DNA of 64,000 bases, taken from assembly GCA_022820835.1 (NCBI GenBank), contig JAJEET010000134.1, positions 1 through 64,000 of the forward strand, written 5' to 3'. This DNA comes from Candidatus Poribacteria bacterium. Its GTDB lineage: Bacteria > Poribacteria > WGA-4E > WGA-3G. How positions within the stretch are numbered: the stretch's first letter is position 1; each line of letters begins with the position of its first letter. Positions 1-8,830 of this stretch are shown piece by piece. The position numbers and the translations under genes were made by a program. A model generated the notes under the pieces. That model saw only the letters and a list, made by a program, of their open reading frames with translations, made no database searches and had not been told where the DNA came from.

Positions 1-76
1 AAGAAGTATGGATACCTCTTAGAATGCCATCTCATGCGCTAAAAATCAAGCAACTTTTTTATCACAAAACGCATTT

Positions 77-379
77 TCATAACACGACCCGCGCTGAGGC
101 AACGCCTTCAGCAGTGTGACAATAACTTTGATAAATGTCAGTCCAATTATTTTTGAAGGCGAAGTGGTGTGTTCCTTCAGGCAATGAATTAGGTTTCCTA
201 CTAACCGCAAAAACCGCTATTCGTGCAGAATCAACGAAATAGCAATTGTTGAAGTTATCATAGAATGCTCCGTCACCATCCGTATAAAATCTATGGTAAT
301 AAGGTTCGTATTTCTCCAAATAAGGAGGATCACCGATAATGTAATGCCCCGGTGGAAATGTTACAGATTCTTTTGGCAC
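77..379 (-). CDS. Small hypothetical protein with IGDP motif
   Basis: A 100-residue protein of unknown function. It starts at GTG, preceded by AAAGGAG nine bases upstream. Near the N-terminus it carries the motif GHYIIGDPPYL. Similar IGDP-C/P-Y motifs occur in small uncharacterised phage and bacterial proteins, but I cannot name a family with confidence. It is rich in aromatic residues (Tyr, Phe, His) and has no signal peptide or membrane segment. It lies 72 bases downstream of the PIN-domain gene on the same strand, so it could be the third gene of that toxin-like operon. That link is inferred from position only. Confidence 0.6.
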   Translation of the reverse strand: MPKESVTFPPGHYIIGDPPYLEKYEPYYHRFYTDGDGAFYDNFNNCYFVDSARIAVFAVSRKPNSLPEGTHHFAFKNNWTDIYQSYCHTAEGVASARVVL

Positions 380-451
380 GTGAGTTTGCTCCTTTCAAAC
401 GAAATTTATTTGAAAAAAATCGTGTGATTTATTGTCGGGGGACAATACAAA

Positions 452-862
452 TTACCGGCACAGATTGATTCCCATCATCGAAAAATGTTGGTCGAAAGCA
501 AATGTCTCGCGGATGTTATTCTCGTGACATACCACAAAACTTGTGCAATCGGTAAAAGATAACCTTGCGGAGTCATACTGACGAAAAAGTGCTTTCGCTT
601 TTTCAAACACGTCTTTATCAATTTCTATAACGGTTAGACCGCCTGCTATTTCGGCGTTTCCAATAAACTCAAGGAACGCAACGGCTATTGAATGATTTGT
701 ATCATATCTGAGTCGAGTTACGGTTTCATCAATCACGTAATCAGTGGTTAAAAGTTGGGCTTCTCGGTCTCGCAAGTTGTTGTAAATTGTCATAGCTTCG
801 GGATGGTGCCGATCATTCCGCTTGTAAATAGCAATCCATGCACCGGTATCAACAAAAATCAT
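452..862 (-). CDS. PIN-domain ribonuclease (VapC-like toxin)
   Basis: 136 residues, the usual length of a single-domain PIN nuclease. The four conserved acidic positions are visible: D5 (IFVDTGAW), E46 (VIDETVT), D105 (LSFTDCTS) and D124 (AFDQHF). PIN proteins are Mg-dependent RNases, and most short ones are VapC toxins cleaving tRNA or rRNA. No VapB-like DNA-binding antitoxin of about 70-90 residues precedes it. Instead the start codon overlaps the stop of a 602-residue gene by ATGA, which implies translational coupling. That partner carries a HEPN-like motif, so this may be a two-nuclease module rather than ordinary VapBC. The domain call is firm; the biological role is inferred. Confidence 0.85.
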   Translation of the reverse strand: MIFVDTGAWIAIYKRNDRHHPEAMTIYNNLRDREAQLLTTDYVIDETVTRLRYDTNHSIAVAFLEFIGNAEIAGGLTVIEIDKDVFEKAKALFRQYDSARLSFTDCTSFVVCHENNIRETFAFDQHFSMMGINLCR

Positions 863-2667
863 GGTTTTGGCTGCAATTCATAGATAACTTCATCGTGATT
901 GACAGAAGCATCCATTGTGCCGGAATCGACAGATCCAACCATTTCGTCAAGAATAGCATAAGCATTTTTAATTTCATTTCTCTTAATGATTTCACGGATC
1001 CGCCCACTATTCACAAGCACAATGAAGTAATCAAGCGTGTCTGAGGCACTGTTTAGGATGTTGGCAAAAACGTACCGTAGACTCTGGTTTTCAATGTCAA
1101 AATGCTCCATTTTTTTCAAATAGGTTCGTCCTTTCCGATGTGCACTCCCACTTGATCGCAGGTCCTGAAGTTTTCGTAGAAAAGCGATGTGCGTGTCGGT
1201 CCCTTCAAGGTTGTTTAAATGCAGAGCAGCATCGAGAAGCGCGATGCCGCTTTTACCTTTAAATTTTTCCTGTTTCTCAGAAGGAATCAATTTTTTCAGT
1301 GATTTCTCATTTAAGGAATCAATTAGTATCTTAGTCAGGCTTAACACCATGGCATCAAAATCCCGTTGTTCGTCGGTAGCAGGAATTCTCAAGGATTTTA
1401 AGTGATGAGCATCGGCAGTGTGCAGGGGCAGCAACCACTGCCAACCGAGTTGCTTCTGACTTACCTTTTGTAAATCGTGATAACGTTGTTTAAATATGTG
1501 TTCCGGTCTGTCTGAATTTGTGAATTGTGCTTCAAGCTGACGTGCGAAATACGTTTTACTCACACCGCCTGTTGGTGGGATGTTATATTGGTGCCAGTGT
1601 TTCTGTTCACTGAACGGCAAATCACGCCCAAGGTCTCCTAACCAGGCACAGACGATGTCATGGTGATGATTATCGATATACATGCTCCATAAACTCCCGC
1701 AGCGAAGGATAGAATCCTCTACAGTGTATTTACTTGGCTCTTGGTGGTACTTGTCCAAAACTTTCTTACGGAAATGGATAGGTGTTAGATAACTCGGTGC
1801 CTCCTCGTCTACACCGCGAATATTCCCAGGGTCCGCCGGCGTTTTGAGTGCATCTGGATCGGACGTGTATATGATTTCATCTCCGTTCTCATTGGCGTCA
1901 ATAATAAACGAAACGAATTTTTGATCGGGTACTTCGGCAAAGGGCCAGAAGTTGCTTTTCGCTTTTGGCAGCGGTTCAATGAGTCGTTTTCCTACTAATC
2001 GACTAAACGCTCTACAGTTATTAATACCCTCAAGGTCCCCATAGCGTTGCATCCAACACATCAGATCGTTTTGCTTATCCGTGTCGCCCGCTGTAAATCC
2101 AAGTGCTTCTAATGTCTGCGTTGAAGTTTCACTAAAAATGAATTGAATGGCGAGATGCATCTCCTTAATTGCCAAAAATTGACGAATTTCTTTGAGCCGG
2201 ATATGGACATGGTTCGGTTCAACAACCGCGACAACTTCCTCATTTCCATCTTCATCAATTTTGATGTATTGATCCGTTTTTCTTTCGTGATGGAGATTAT
2301 GGAAAAGGCGGAACTCCTCGGATATTTCTGTATAGTCATCGCGCAATCCATGAAAACTTCTGCCAATGATTAGGGGTTCAACGCCGTTGTCAACGCCATA
2401 GCGGAGATATTCGCGTACTTCTCTACCACCTTTGTTGGAGATTATGCTACTGGGCATGTTCTGTGAAAATTCCATATCCCATGTTGAAACAGAAAGTGCT
2501 TTTTCAATGTGAGCAGATGGAATCAGCACACAATAGATATAATGTTTACTGTTTTCTTCCGTATATGCTTGATATACAGTGAGCATCTCATTCAATTTTA
2601 TGTCGCGTTGCATGTGCTGCAGGGTCTGTACTTGTGACAATCGTTTTTTATCTGTATCAATACTCAT
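859..2667 (-). CDS. Large hypothetical protein with C-terminal HEPN-like RNase motif
   Basis: About 602 residues from the ATG at 2667, which has AGGAG eight bases upstream. An in-frame start at 2766 lies upstream of the likely promoter and is rejected. The protein is soluble, with no signal peptide. Near the C-terminus the stretch LQDLRSSGSAHRKG contains R-x5-H (about R504 and H510) between predicted helices, the signature of HEPN ribonucleases found in abortive-infection and toxin proteins. The N-terminal 450 residues resemble no family I can name; they contain FHNLHHERKTD and a long RLKEIRQFLAIKEMHLAIQF helix-like segment. The gene ends in an ATGA overlap with a PIN nuclease. A defence or toxin role is inferred from the motif and its partner. 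Confidence 0.7.
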   Translation of the reverse strand: MSIDTDKKRLSQVQTLQHMQRDIKLNEMLTVYQAYTEENSKHYIYCVLIPSAHIEKALSVSTWDMEFSQNMPSSIISNKGGREVREYLRYGVDNGVEPLIIGRSFHGLRDDYTEISEEFRLFHNLHHERKTDQYIKIDEDGNEEVVAVVEPNHVHIRLKEIRQFLAIKEMHLAIQFIFSETSTQTLEALGFTAGDTDKQNDLMCWMQRYGDLEGINNCRAFSRLVGKRLIEPLPKAKSNFWPFAEVPDQKFVSFIIDANENGDEIIYTSDPDALKTPADPGNIRGVDEEAPSYLTPIHFRKKVLDKYHQEPSKYTVEDSILRCGSLWSMYIDNHHHDIVCAWLGDLGRDLPFSEQKHWHQYNIPPTGGVSKTYFARQLEAQFTNSDRPEHIFKQRYHDLQKVSQKQLGWQWLLPLHTADAHHLKSLRIPATDEQRDFDAMVLSLTKILIDSLNEKSLKKLIPSEKQEKFKGKSGIALLDAALHLNNLEGTDTHIAFLRKLQDLRSSGSAHRKGRTYLKKMEHFDIENQSLRYVFANILNSASDTLDYFIVLVNSGRIREIIKRNEIKNAYAILDEMVGSVDSGTMDASVNHDEVIYELQPKP

Positions 2668-2708
2668 AATGTTCTCCTTTCTGTTAGCATGTAGAATATG
2701 TAACTTGA

Positions 2709-2738
2709 AGTATATCACATTTTCTGCTTGCATTGCAA
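2709..2738 (-). promoter_or_regulatory. Sigma-70-type promoter of the HEPN-PIN operon
   Basis: On the minus strand, TTGCAA (2733-2738) and TATACT (2709-2714) are separated by 18 bp. Transcription would begin near 2702, giving a leader of about 35 nt before the ATG at 2667. This supports the shorter start. Confidence 0.5.
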
Positions 2739-2804
2739 ACCAATTTCGTTTAAACTCATATAGCAATTATGGCAGATCGGACAATTGGCGATACAGTGTC
2801 GATC

Positions 2805-2825
2805 GGCGCGCTTCCAAAGCGCGCC
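2805..2825. repeat. Perfect 9-bp hairpin (GGCGCGCTT / AAGCGCGCC)
   Basis: Nine perfect base pairs with a 3-nt loop lie between the divergent HEPN operon and the first Gfo/Idh gene. There is no T-run on either side, so this is a palindromic repeat unit rather than a clear terminator. Confidence 0.6.
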
Positions 2826-2867
2826 TACCGGTAGGTGTCTACAATTTTGTTACGAGGAGGGACGCGT

Positions 2868-3953
2868 ATGACGATTCGAGTCGGTATTGTGGGTACGGGT
2901 GGTATTTCACGGGCGCACCATAGATCCTATACGGCTGTCGGTGGGTTTGAGATCGTCGCGGTGTGTGATATTATCAAGAGCAAAGCGAACGAGGCTGCTG
3001 ATCGGTGGGGTGTCCCAAGGAAACACGTCTTCACAAGCTACAATAAGATGCTTGAGATGGACGAAATCGATACGGTCAGCGTTTGTACTTATAACCAAGG
3101 CCATCGCCGCCCGACGGTGGCAGCGTTGAAGGCTGGTAAACACGTCTTCTGCGAGAAACCGATGGCGGCGACGCTCCCTGATGCGACCGCAATGGTCCGC
3201 GCAGCGAAAGCGTCCGGTAAGATATTGCAGATTGGGGTCAAAAGTGCTTTTGCTCCGCGAGTGCAATTCGCTAAAAAAGTGATTGATGAAGGACTGCTCG
3301 GTGACATCTACTACTCCGAATCTGTAGGGTGCCGACGACGCGGGAACCCGGGACGTACATTCATCTACAAAAAGACCGCAGGCGCGGGTGCGATCGTAGA
3401 CATCGGGGTCTACAATATGCACAACTCACTGTATGCGATGGGGTATCCGAAACCGGTGCGCGTCTCTGCAATCACTGAGGATTACATCTCTCAGCAAGAT
3501 CCGAGATTTAAGGGTATCATGGATGTCGAAGAGTTCGGTGTCGCATGGGTGCGTTTTGAGAATGGTGGCGTGATGGTCTTCAAAATCTCTTGGGCAGTGC
3601 ATCAGGATTCATTGGGTAGCAGTTTCTGTCTCGGTAAAGAGATGGGTATCTCGCTGAGTGGACCGGTTGTCTATGCCGATGCCTATACGGGTGACCTCAA
3701 GAAACTCGTCGAATCCGAAGGACTCACGGCGGAAGCGAACCCACCGGAGGGTATGACAACTATTAAGTTCTCAGGATTCCCTGAGGTCAACGTTTGGGAA
3801 GCACAGATGACAGCGTTCCGTGAATCTGTTAAAGCGGATGCGCCGCCCGTGCTACCCCCGGAAGGTGTCTTACTCACGAATGTGATTATGGACGGTATCT
3901 TCCGTTCACATGCAGCGGGAAAAGAGGTGGCGGTGAAAGTGCCAGAGATTTAG
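2868..3953 (+). CDS. Gfo/Idh/MocA family oxidoreductase (copy 1)
   Basis: 361 residues from the ATG at 2868, which has GAGGAGG eight bases upstream. The N-terminal Rossmann fold has GIVGTGGISRAHH (NAD(P)-binding G-x-G-x-x-x-A/G form). The family signature CEKPMA follows at about residues 99-104, and then the C-terminal alpha/beta substrate domain. Such enzymes oxidise or reduce sugars, inositols and other polyols; the substrate cannot be told from sequence. The next gene encodes a close paralogue of identical length, and several DNA blocks are nearly identical, so this is a tandem duplication. The two substrate domains differ most around residues 125-145 and near the C-terminus. Confidence 0.9.
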   Translation: MTIRVGIVGTGGISRAHHRSYTAVGGFEIVAVCDIIKSKANEAADRWGVPRKHVFTSYNKMLEMDEIDTVSVCTYNQGHRRPTVAALKAGKHVFCEKPMAATLPDATAMVRAAKASGKILQIGVKSAFAPRVQFAKKVIDEGLLGDIYYSESVGCRRRGNPGRTFIYKKTAGAGAIVDIGVYNMHNSLYAMGYPKPVRVSAITEDYISQQDPRFKGIMDVEEFGVAWVRFENGGVMVFKISWAVHQDSLGSSFCLGKEMGISLSGPVVYADAYTGDLKKLVESEGLTAEANPPEGMTTIKFSGFPEVNVWEAQMTAFRESVKADAPPVLPPEGVLLTNVIMDGIFRSHAAGKEVAVKVPEI

Positions 3954-4151
3954 GTTAGCCGTCGGCTGTCAGTTGTCAGCCATCAGCAATTAGGAGTCAA
4001 TGGAGAGGGCATATTTTTGTGTCTGCATAAAATTTATTATTAGGATTTACGCATTTTTTCACGAATCCCAACATAATACGCACTGCAGGCGGTGTTACAA
4101 ACCTCGCCTGCAGAGGGCATCGCGTAATTTCTGTTATGAGGAGAGAACATT
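3954..4151. repeat. Spacer with short repeat modules
   Basis: The 198-bp spacer between the Gfo/Idh copies holds a GTCAGTTGTCAGCCATCAGC-type stretch (about 3960-3990). It also holds a degenerate copy of the family whose ends read AGGACTTACGCA, here AGGATTTACGCA at about 4042 with a weak counterpart near 4120. An inner GCAGGCGG...CCTGCAG palindrome is present. No coding frame was recognised. Confidence 0.45.
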
Positions 4152-5237
4152 ATGGCAGTCCGAGTTGGTATTATTGGTACAGGTGGCATTTCACGTGCGC
4201 ACAGGGGTACCTATGAGAAAGTAGGCGGTTACGAGATTGTCGCGGTCTGCGACATCATTAAAAGTAAAGCGAACCAAGCCGCTGATGAGTGGGGTGTGCC
4301 AAGAAAGAACGCCTTTTCGAGTTACAACAAGATGCTCGAAATGGACGATCTCGATGCAGTGAGCGTTTGCACTTACAATCAGGGCCATCGCCGTCCGACG
4401 GTGGCAGCGTTGAAGGCTGGTAAACACGTCCTCTGCGAGAAACCGATGGCGGCGACGCTCCCTGATGCGACCGCAATGGTCCGTGCAGCAAAGGAATCCG
4501 GCAAAATCTTACAAATCGGACTCAATCCGACGTTTGATCCGAGGCTCCAATTCATAAGGAAGGCTTATGATGCCGGATTGTTCGGTGATATCTACTACTC
4601 TGAATCTGCAGGGTGCAGGCGGCGCGGGAATCCGGGGCATACGTTTATCTATAAAAAGACAGCGGGTGCGGGTGCAACCGTAGATATCGGTGTCTATAAC
4701 ATGCACGCTTCGCTGTATGCGATGGGGTATCCGAAACCGGTACGTGTTTCCGCTATCACCGAGGATTACATCTCTCAGCAAGATCCGAGATTTAAGGGTA
4801 TCATGGATGTCGAAGAGTTCGGTGCGGCGTGGGTACGGTTTGAGAATGGTGGTGTGATGGTGTTCAAAATCTCTTGGGCAGTGCATCAGGATTCGCTTGG
4901 TGGTAACTTCCATCTCGGAACGAAGGCGGGGTTCTCGTTGGGTGGACCGGTTATTTATGCCGATGCATACGACGGTGAGCTCAAGAAGTTTGTCGAAGCA
5001 GAAGGATTAACAGCAGAACCGAACCCCCCTGAAGGTATGACGACGATCCAGTTCTCTGGATTCCCGGCATCTGATAATTGGGCATCACAGATGATTGAGT
5101 TTCGTGAAGCCGTCAAAGTAGACGGGCCGTCGCCGATACCACCGGAGGGTGTTCTACTCACGAATGTGATTATGGATGGTATCTTCCGATCACACGCGGC
5201 GGGAAAAGAGGTCGCTGTAAGAGTGCCAGAGATTTAA
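4152..5237 (+). CDS. Gfo/Idh/MocA family oxidoreductase (copy 2)
   Basis: 361 residues with the same architecture as the upstream paralogue: GIIGTGGISRAHR nucleotide-binding motif, CEKPMA signature and C-terminal substrate domain. The ATG at 4152 is preceded by GAGGAGAGAACATT, a good ribosome-binding site. Divergence from copy 1 is concentrated around residues 125-145 (NPTFDPRLQFIRKAYDAGLF here) and near 270-335. The central block around YISQQDPRFKGIMDVEEFG is unchanged. This pattern suggests related but not identical substrates, with gene conversion keeping the core alike. A hairpin repeat follows the stop and separates the gene from a convergent methyltransferase. Confidence 0.9.
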   Translation: MAVRVGIIGTGGISRAHRGTYEKVGGYEIVAVCDIIKSKANQAADEWGVPRKNAFSSYNKMLEMDDLDAVSVCTYNQGHRRPTVAALKAGKHVLCEKPMAATLPDATAMVRAAKESGKILQIGLNPTFDPRLQFIRKAYDAGLFGDIYYSESAGCRRRGNPGHTFIYKKTAGAGATVDIGVYNMHASLYAMGYPKPVRVSAITEDYISQQDPRFKGIMDVEEFGAAWVRFENGGVMVFKISWAVHQDSLGGNFHLGTKAGFSLGGPVIYADAYDGELKKFVEAEGLTAEPNPPEGMTTIQFSGFPASDNWASQMIEFREAVKVDGPSPIPPEGVLLTNVIMDGIFRSHAAGKEVAVRVPEI

Positions 5238-5270
5238 TGGCTGTCAGCGATTAGCCAGCAGCAGTCAGCG

Positions 5271-5306
5271 GGTAAGTTGGGTTTCACTACGTTCAACCCA
5301 ACCTAC
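5271..5306. repeat. Inverted repeat GTTGGGTT...AACCCAAC between convergent genes
   Basis: An 8-bp perfect stem (5276-5283 with 5295-5302) lies between two convergent genes. It could act as a bidirectional terminator but lacks a T-run. The same GTTGGGTT...AACCCAAC module, with a wider loop, recurs at 63773-63873, so it is a dispersed repeat. Confidence 0.45.
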
Positions 5307-5322
5307 CTGCGACATGGACGTG

Positions 5323-6375
5323 TTAGGCGAAGCGGACGACGTATATCCACGCCTTTTTTCCGCGAACATCTACCGTCAACCTCTGACGAACATCAAGAAA
5401 GTGTAGTCGTTCCAACTCGTCGTTGAGGGTTGTACGCTGTGAAGTCAGAAGTACCATTTTCCCCCTTGGTTTCAAGACGCGGGCATATTCCTTAAGACAA
5501 TGCCGGTATAGATTCGTTAGTTGCGGTAGATTTCCGATAGTTTCACCGAACGGGAGATTACAGACGACCTTATCGACCGTATCTCGCTGTAGCGGTAATT
5601 TGCGTGCGTCCCACTGAAAAAACTGGCGCGGTTGATGTTTCCTACCGAAGTTCATGACGGTAGCGTCTAATGCGTCTACGGAGACATCGCCGCCGATCAG
5701 GTAGTCATAGCGTCCCATCAGTGCGCGTTCCAATAGTATAGTGCCAGCACCGCACATTGCATCTAAGAAAACATCGGTCGGGTGTGGACGGGACAGGCGT
5801 ACCATACTGTACGCTACTGTCGGTTTAAGGGATGCGGGGATATGTGCCTGTTTGTAGGGACGCTGCGCCATATCGTTCCGAGAGAGTTTGACGCTGATAT
5901 AGCCGTCGTCTCCATGTATTTCAGTCCAGACCTCCAACGCTGCACGTCCAGCGGTAAGGTACCACCCACGTGCTAACAGTGCCTGTTCGATAACACGTTG
6001 TAGGTCTATGCGTCGGAAGTTGCGTTTTCCTGAGAGTCGGCTCGTCACGCGGAACGGCATCCGCTTTCGGATGTTAATACCTACCTGCCGACAGCATTCG
6101 GACATCTCTTTGAAATTGAAGCGTTTGAGCGAACCGCTCAGTGATGCCAACGAACTGCGTGAACGTGTCATTTTCGGCATCTGCTTTAAAACAAGGAAGA
6201 GATGTTCGGCTGTTCGGAGAGATAGTAATTCACGCGGGTTACCCGTGTATTGAAAAATGAGTCGCTGCGGTTTACGTTCGAGGATCTTCAGGTGTTCGGT
6301 ATTCCCGAAACGTTCTGATAGTTCCTCGCGCGCAATATTTTCTAAGCCCGCGCTTACAATGATTGAATAAAGCAT
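5323..6375 (-). CDS. THUMP-type class I SAM RNA methyltransferase
   Basis: 350 residues. The N-terminal part looks like a THUMP RNA-binding region. The C-terminal half has a Rossmann methyltransferase fold with DAMCGAGTILLE (SAM motif I) at about 204-215 and the catalytic NLPFGE motif, a variant of N-P-P-Y/F, at about 274-279. The combination matches the Trm14/RlmL-type guanine-N2 methyltransferases acting on tRNA or 23S rRNA; a tRNA m2G6-like activity is the most likely. The middle P of NPPF is replaced by L, as in several Trm14/THUMPD3 relatives. It is convergent with the Gfo/Idh pair. Confidence 0.8.
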   Translation of the reverse strand: MLYSIIVSAGLENIAREELSERFGNTEHLKILERKPQRLIFQYTGNPRELLSLRTAEHLFLVLKQMPKMTRSRSSLASLSGSLKRFNFKEMSECCRQVGINIRKRMPFRVTSRLSGKRNFRRIDLQRVIEQALLARGWYLTAGRAALEVWTEIHGDDGYISVKLSRNDMAQRPYKQAHIPASLKPTVAYSMVRLSRPHPTDVFLDAMCGAGTILLERALMGRYDYLIGGDVSVDALDATVMNFGRKHQPRQFFQWDARKLPLQRDTVDKVVCNLPFGETIGNLPQLTNLYRHCLKEYARVLKPRGKMVLLTSQRTTLNDELERLHFLDVRQRLTVDVRGKKAWIYVVRFA

Positions 6376-6464
6376 ATTTTTTTGTGGCTGTCGGAAACTA
6401 TTGGCTATCAGCTATTGGTTGTTAGTTATCGGTTATCGGCAAGATGATTTGCGGATGCTCACTA

Positions 6465-8723
6465 TCAGGATGGCTCGGGCCAATTCAGGTGGCGATGTAG
6501 GAACTTGAAGGTGCCATGGGAGTTAATCTGGTGTCCACCGTCGAAGAATTCTATCTCCGTTCTATCGGCGATTCCCAATCGGACGTATAGCCTCCGGACG
6601 ACAGCGTATTCGTGTGCGACCCACTCATCCGGGGCAACGCCATCATCGTGTCCACGTTCCACCATAAACGGGCGCGGCGCAATCAATCCTGCCATCTCAC
6701 CGTAGTTAAACGTGTTACCGAGATCGAACTCCGGCATCTCGTATTCGCCTGTGAACATATAACTGTATCGGGAATCGAAGGTCGCATTTTTGACGATCCA
6801 TTCGTTGAAATCAGCGGAACAGATCGAGCAGGCGTATCGATCCAGCAGTGCGGGGACACGCATCGCCGTCTTTCCGCCATAAGACAGTCCATAAAACCCG
6901 ATTCGATCAGCATCAACGAACGGCTGTTCTGCTAACCAGTCAAGCGTCCGTTCATGTTGACGCACAATCAACGAAAAGAGCGACCATTTTATCGGGTTTG
7001 CCTTGCGCTGGATGACGCGGAAGGCATCTTGACCGATATACGGATTCTGTGGCGCGTAAGTGATAAACCCTCTATCTGCTAATTGTGCTGCATACGAGTG
7101 ATAAACAGATGCTATCTTCGGATCGGCAGTATCCTGCGGTCTCCCTTCTAAACCGTGCTGACAGACGACAACCGGACGCTTTTCATCAGGTTGAAGATCG
7201 TTCGGAAGTAGGAGGATACCGTAAGCGAAAACGTCTTTCCAGACATCGAGGACGACCTCGTAACCTTTCCAGCTCGGTTCGTCATAGATGAGTCGGGTTC
7301 TCGGATTCGCGGTAACATCGGGAGGCGGACATCTGCCGATCACCTCGTCCCAGAAATAGGTTTTGGCATCCGCGCACGTCTCTTGCCAGCGTGTCAGTGA
7401 ACTCGTATCGGTTTTATCCCAGAAGAATTGTTTCCGTCGTGATGCCGCTTCCCGTAAAAAGCGTTGCGTCAGATTAACGAGTTGCGTAAACTGTCGTTTC
7501 TGTCGTGCCTCGCTATCGAAATCATCAACGGCAGCAGGCACGGAAGATAAATATCCATCAATATGTGCATTTTTGATACCGAGTCCAGTGAGTAAATCCG
7601 TTAGTGTCTCTTGGGAACCCGGAAGCCTATCTTCAGTAGAGACGAGATGCAAAGCGTCTTCACTGTTGAGACGTTGGTAAAACTCGCTGGCACGCTTAAA
7701 TTCTGATTCGACGGCATCTATCGGTGGGGACACGAGTTGTCCGGGGGCGGCACCGCCGCGTCCCGGTCGTGGTGCTGGCGGTCCAGCGACTTCGGGTCCG
7801 CGACTCCCTTCAATAATCAGTGGACGCGGTGCGATGAGACTTGCGATTTCAGCATCACCGAATTCGTGTAGCAATCCCCAGACGTTGCGATAAATCGGTT
7901 CTCGCCAAACTTCCTGTCGAGATTGGAAATATCCGCTGACAGCAGTCGCCTGAATGCGTGTATCAACTGCAGCACTGTAGAAGGCGATCAGTCCGCCTTC
8001 ACCGTAACCGATAACTCCTATCGGCAATTCGGTGAGAGACATCCAATCGACTAACGACAACACTTTCTGCACTTCATATCCGATGATATGCCTGCCTAGC
8101 TGGTACGCCATCCGATAGATGAATTCGCGGTGGGGTTGGTTCGTCGTCGCACCGAGGGTCGAGTTACCGGAATAGGTGTCATCTCGGTTGATGAGGAGCG
8201 GAACGACAACACGGCACCCCGCCTTCGCCAAACGCCTTGCAAATTGTGCCTTCGGTGGTAATTCGTCTGTTACCCCGGCAATCGTCTCTGGTGTCCAGTC
8301 GGCATCTGGCAGTGCAACGATTTGCGCGGTAATTGGAACGTTATGCCTCGGTTCTAAGAGGAGTCCTTCACCCTCAACTTCATCAAAAACGTGCCATCGG
8401 ACGCGGGAGACAGTGTAGTGCTCATCTTCTACGATCTGCGCGGTGTCTCTTGTCGTAGCGACGTAGTGGAGATCTTTAATCGGCAGCCGTTCGTCAATAC
8501 ACCCAATCTGTTTCCTAAAACGCTCGCGATTCGGCTCGACGGATTCAGCATAAGCATCATGAGAATTGTAGTCGCGATGCCACAACGTTTCCCGCCTTTC
8601 AAGGGAATCCACCACCGCATTGCTAACATAACCGTCAAGCACCTCAACCATCTGTGCGGCGAGGTCTCCTTCAAACGTCAACAGGTTCGTTCCGTGTAGT
8701 GCTTGTGAAGTTTTACTTGACAT
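6465..8723 (-). CDS. Two-domain alpha/beta hydrolase (acetyl-esterase/dienelactone-hydrolase type)
   Basis: 752 residues, roughly twice the length of a single hydrolase. The C-terminal domain has the nucleophile elbow GLSYGG (S614), an acid in RGHDDG (about D693/D694) and a histidine in DGGHQ (H731), a complete triad. The N-terminal domain has the same fold signals (LIAPRPLIIEGSRG) but its elbow reads GYGEGG (239-244), with Gly where Ser is expected. It should be catalytically dead and may bind substrate or hold the structure. A Pro/Gly-rich linker (PPAPRPGRGG) lies between. No signal peptide is evident. Related enzymes cleave acetyl esters of carbohydrates; the substrate is unknown. Confidence 0.8.
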   Translation of the reverse strand: MSSKTSQALHGTNLLTFEGDLAAQMVEVLDGYVSNAVVDSLERRETLWHRDYNSHDAYAESVEPNRERFRKQIGCIDERLPIKDLHYVATTRDTAQIVEDEHYTVSRVRWHVFDEVEGEGLLLEPRHNVPITAQIVALPDADWTPETIAGVTDELPPKAQFARRLAKAGCRVVVPLLINRDDTYSGNSTLGATTNQPHREFIYRMAYQLGRHIIGYEVQKVLSLVDWMSLTELPIGVIGYGEGGLIAFYSAAVDTRIQATAVSGYFQSRQEVWREPIYRNVWGLLHEFGDAEIASLIAPRPLIIEGSRGPEVAGPPAPRPGRGGAAPGQLVSPPIDAVESEFKRASEFYQRLNSEDALHLVSTEDRLPGSQETLTDLLTGLGIKNAHIDGYLSSVPAAVDDFDSEARQKRQFTQLVNLTQRFLREAASRRKQFFWDKTDTSSLTRWQETCADAKTYFWDEVIGRCPPPDVTANPRTRLIYDEPSWKGYEVVLDVWKDVFAYGILLLPNDLQPDEKRPVVVCQHGLEGRPQDTADPKIASVYHSYAAQLADRGFITYAPQNPYIGQDAFRVIQRKANPIKWSLFSLIVRQHERTLDWLAEQPFVDADRIGFYGLSYGGKTAMRVPALLDRYACSICSADFNEWIVKNATFDSRYSYMFTGEYEMPEFDLGNTFNYGEMAGLIAPRPFMVERGHDDGVAPDEWVAHEYAVVRRLYVRLGIADRTEIEFFDGGHQINSHGTFKFLHRHLNWPEPS

Positions 8724-8830
8724 ACGAGCTCCTTTGGAGGTTAGCCATCAGTCGTCGGCAGTCAGTATTCCATTGCTGATCGGTTTTCGTTTCCTGATAA
8801 AGGTAAACTGTTCAACGATGTCCTTAAAGC

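Noticed and set aside
859-2766. Longer start for the HEPN-like gene (635 aa)
   Set aside because: The extra 33 codons cover the likely promoter, and a good ribosome site precedes the ATG at 2667.
2907-3422. Long frame antisense to Gfo/Idh copy 1
   Set aside because: A shadow of the real gene; no start signals and no recognisable motifs.
2835-3953. 372-aa version of Gfo/Idh copy 1
   Set aside because: GAGGAGG sits right before the ATG at 2868, and the paralogue is also 361 residues long.
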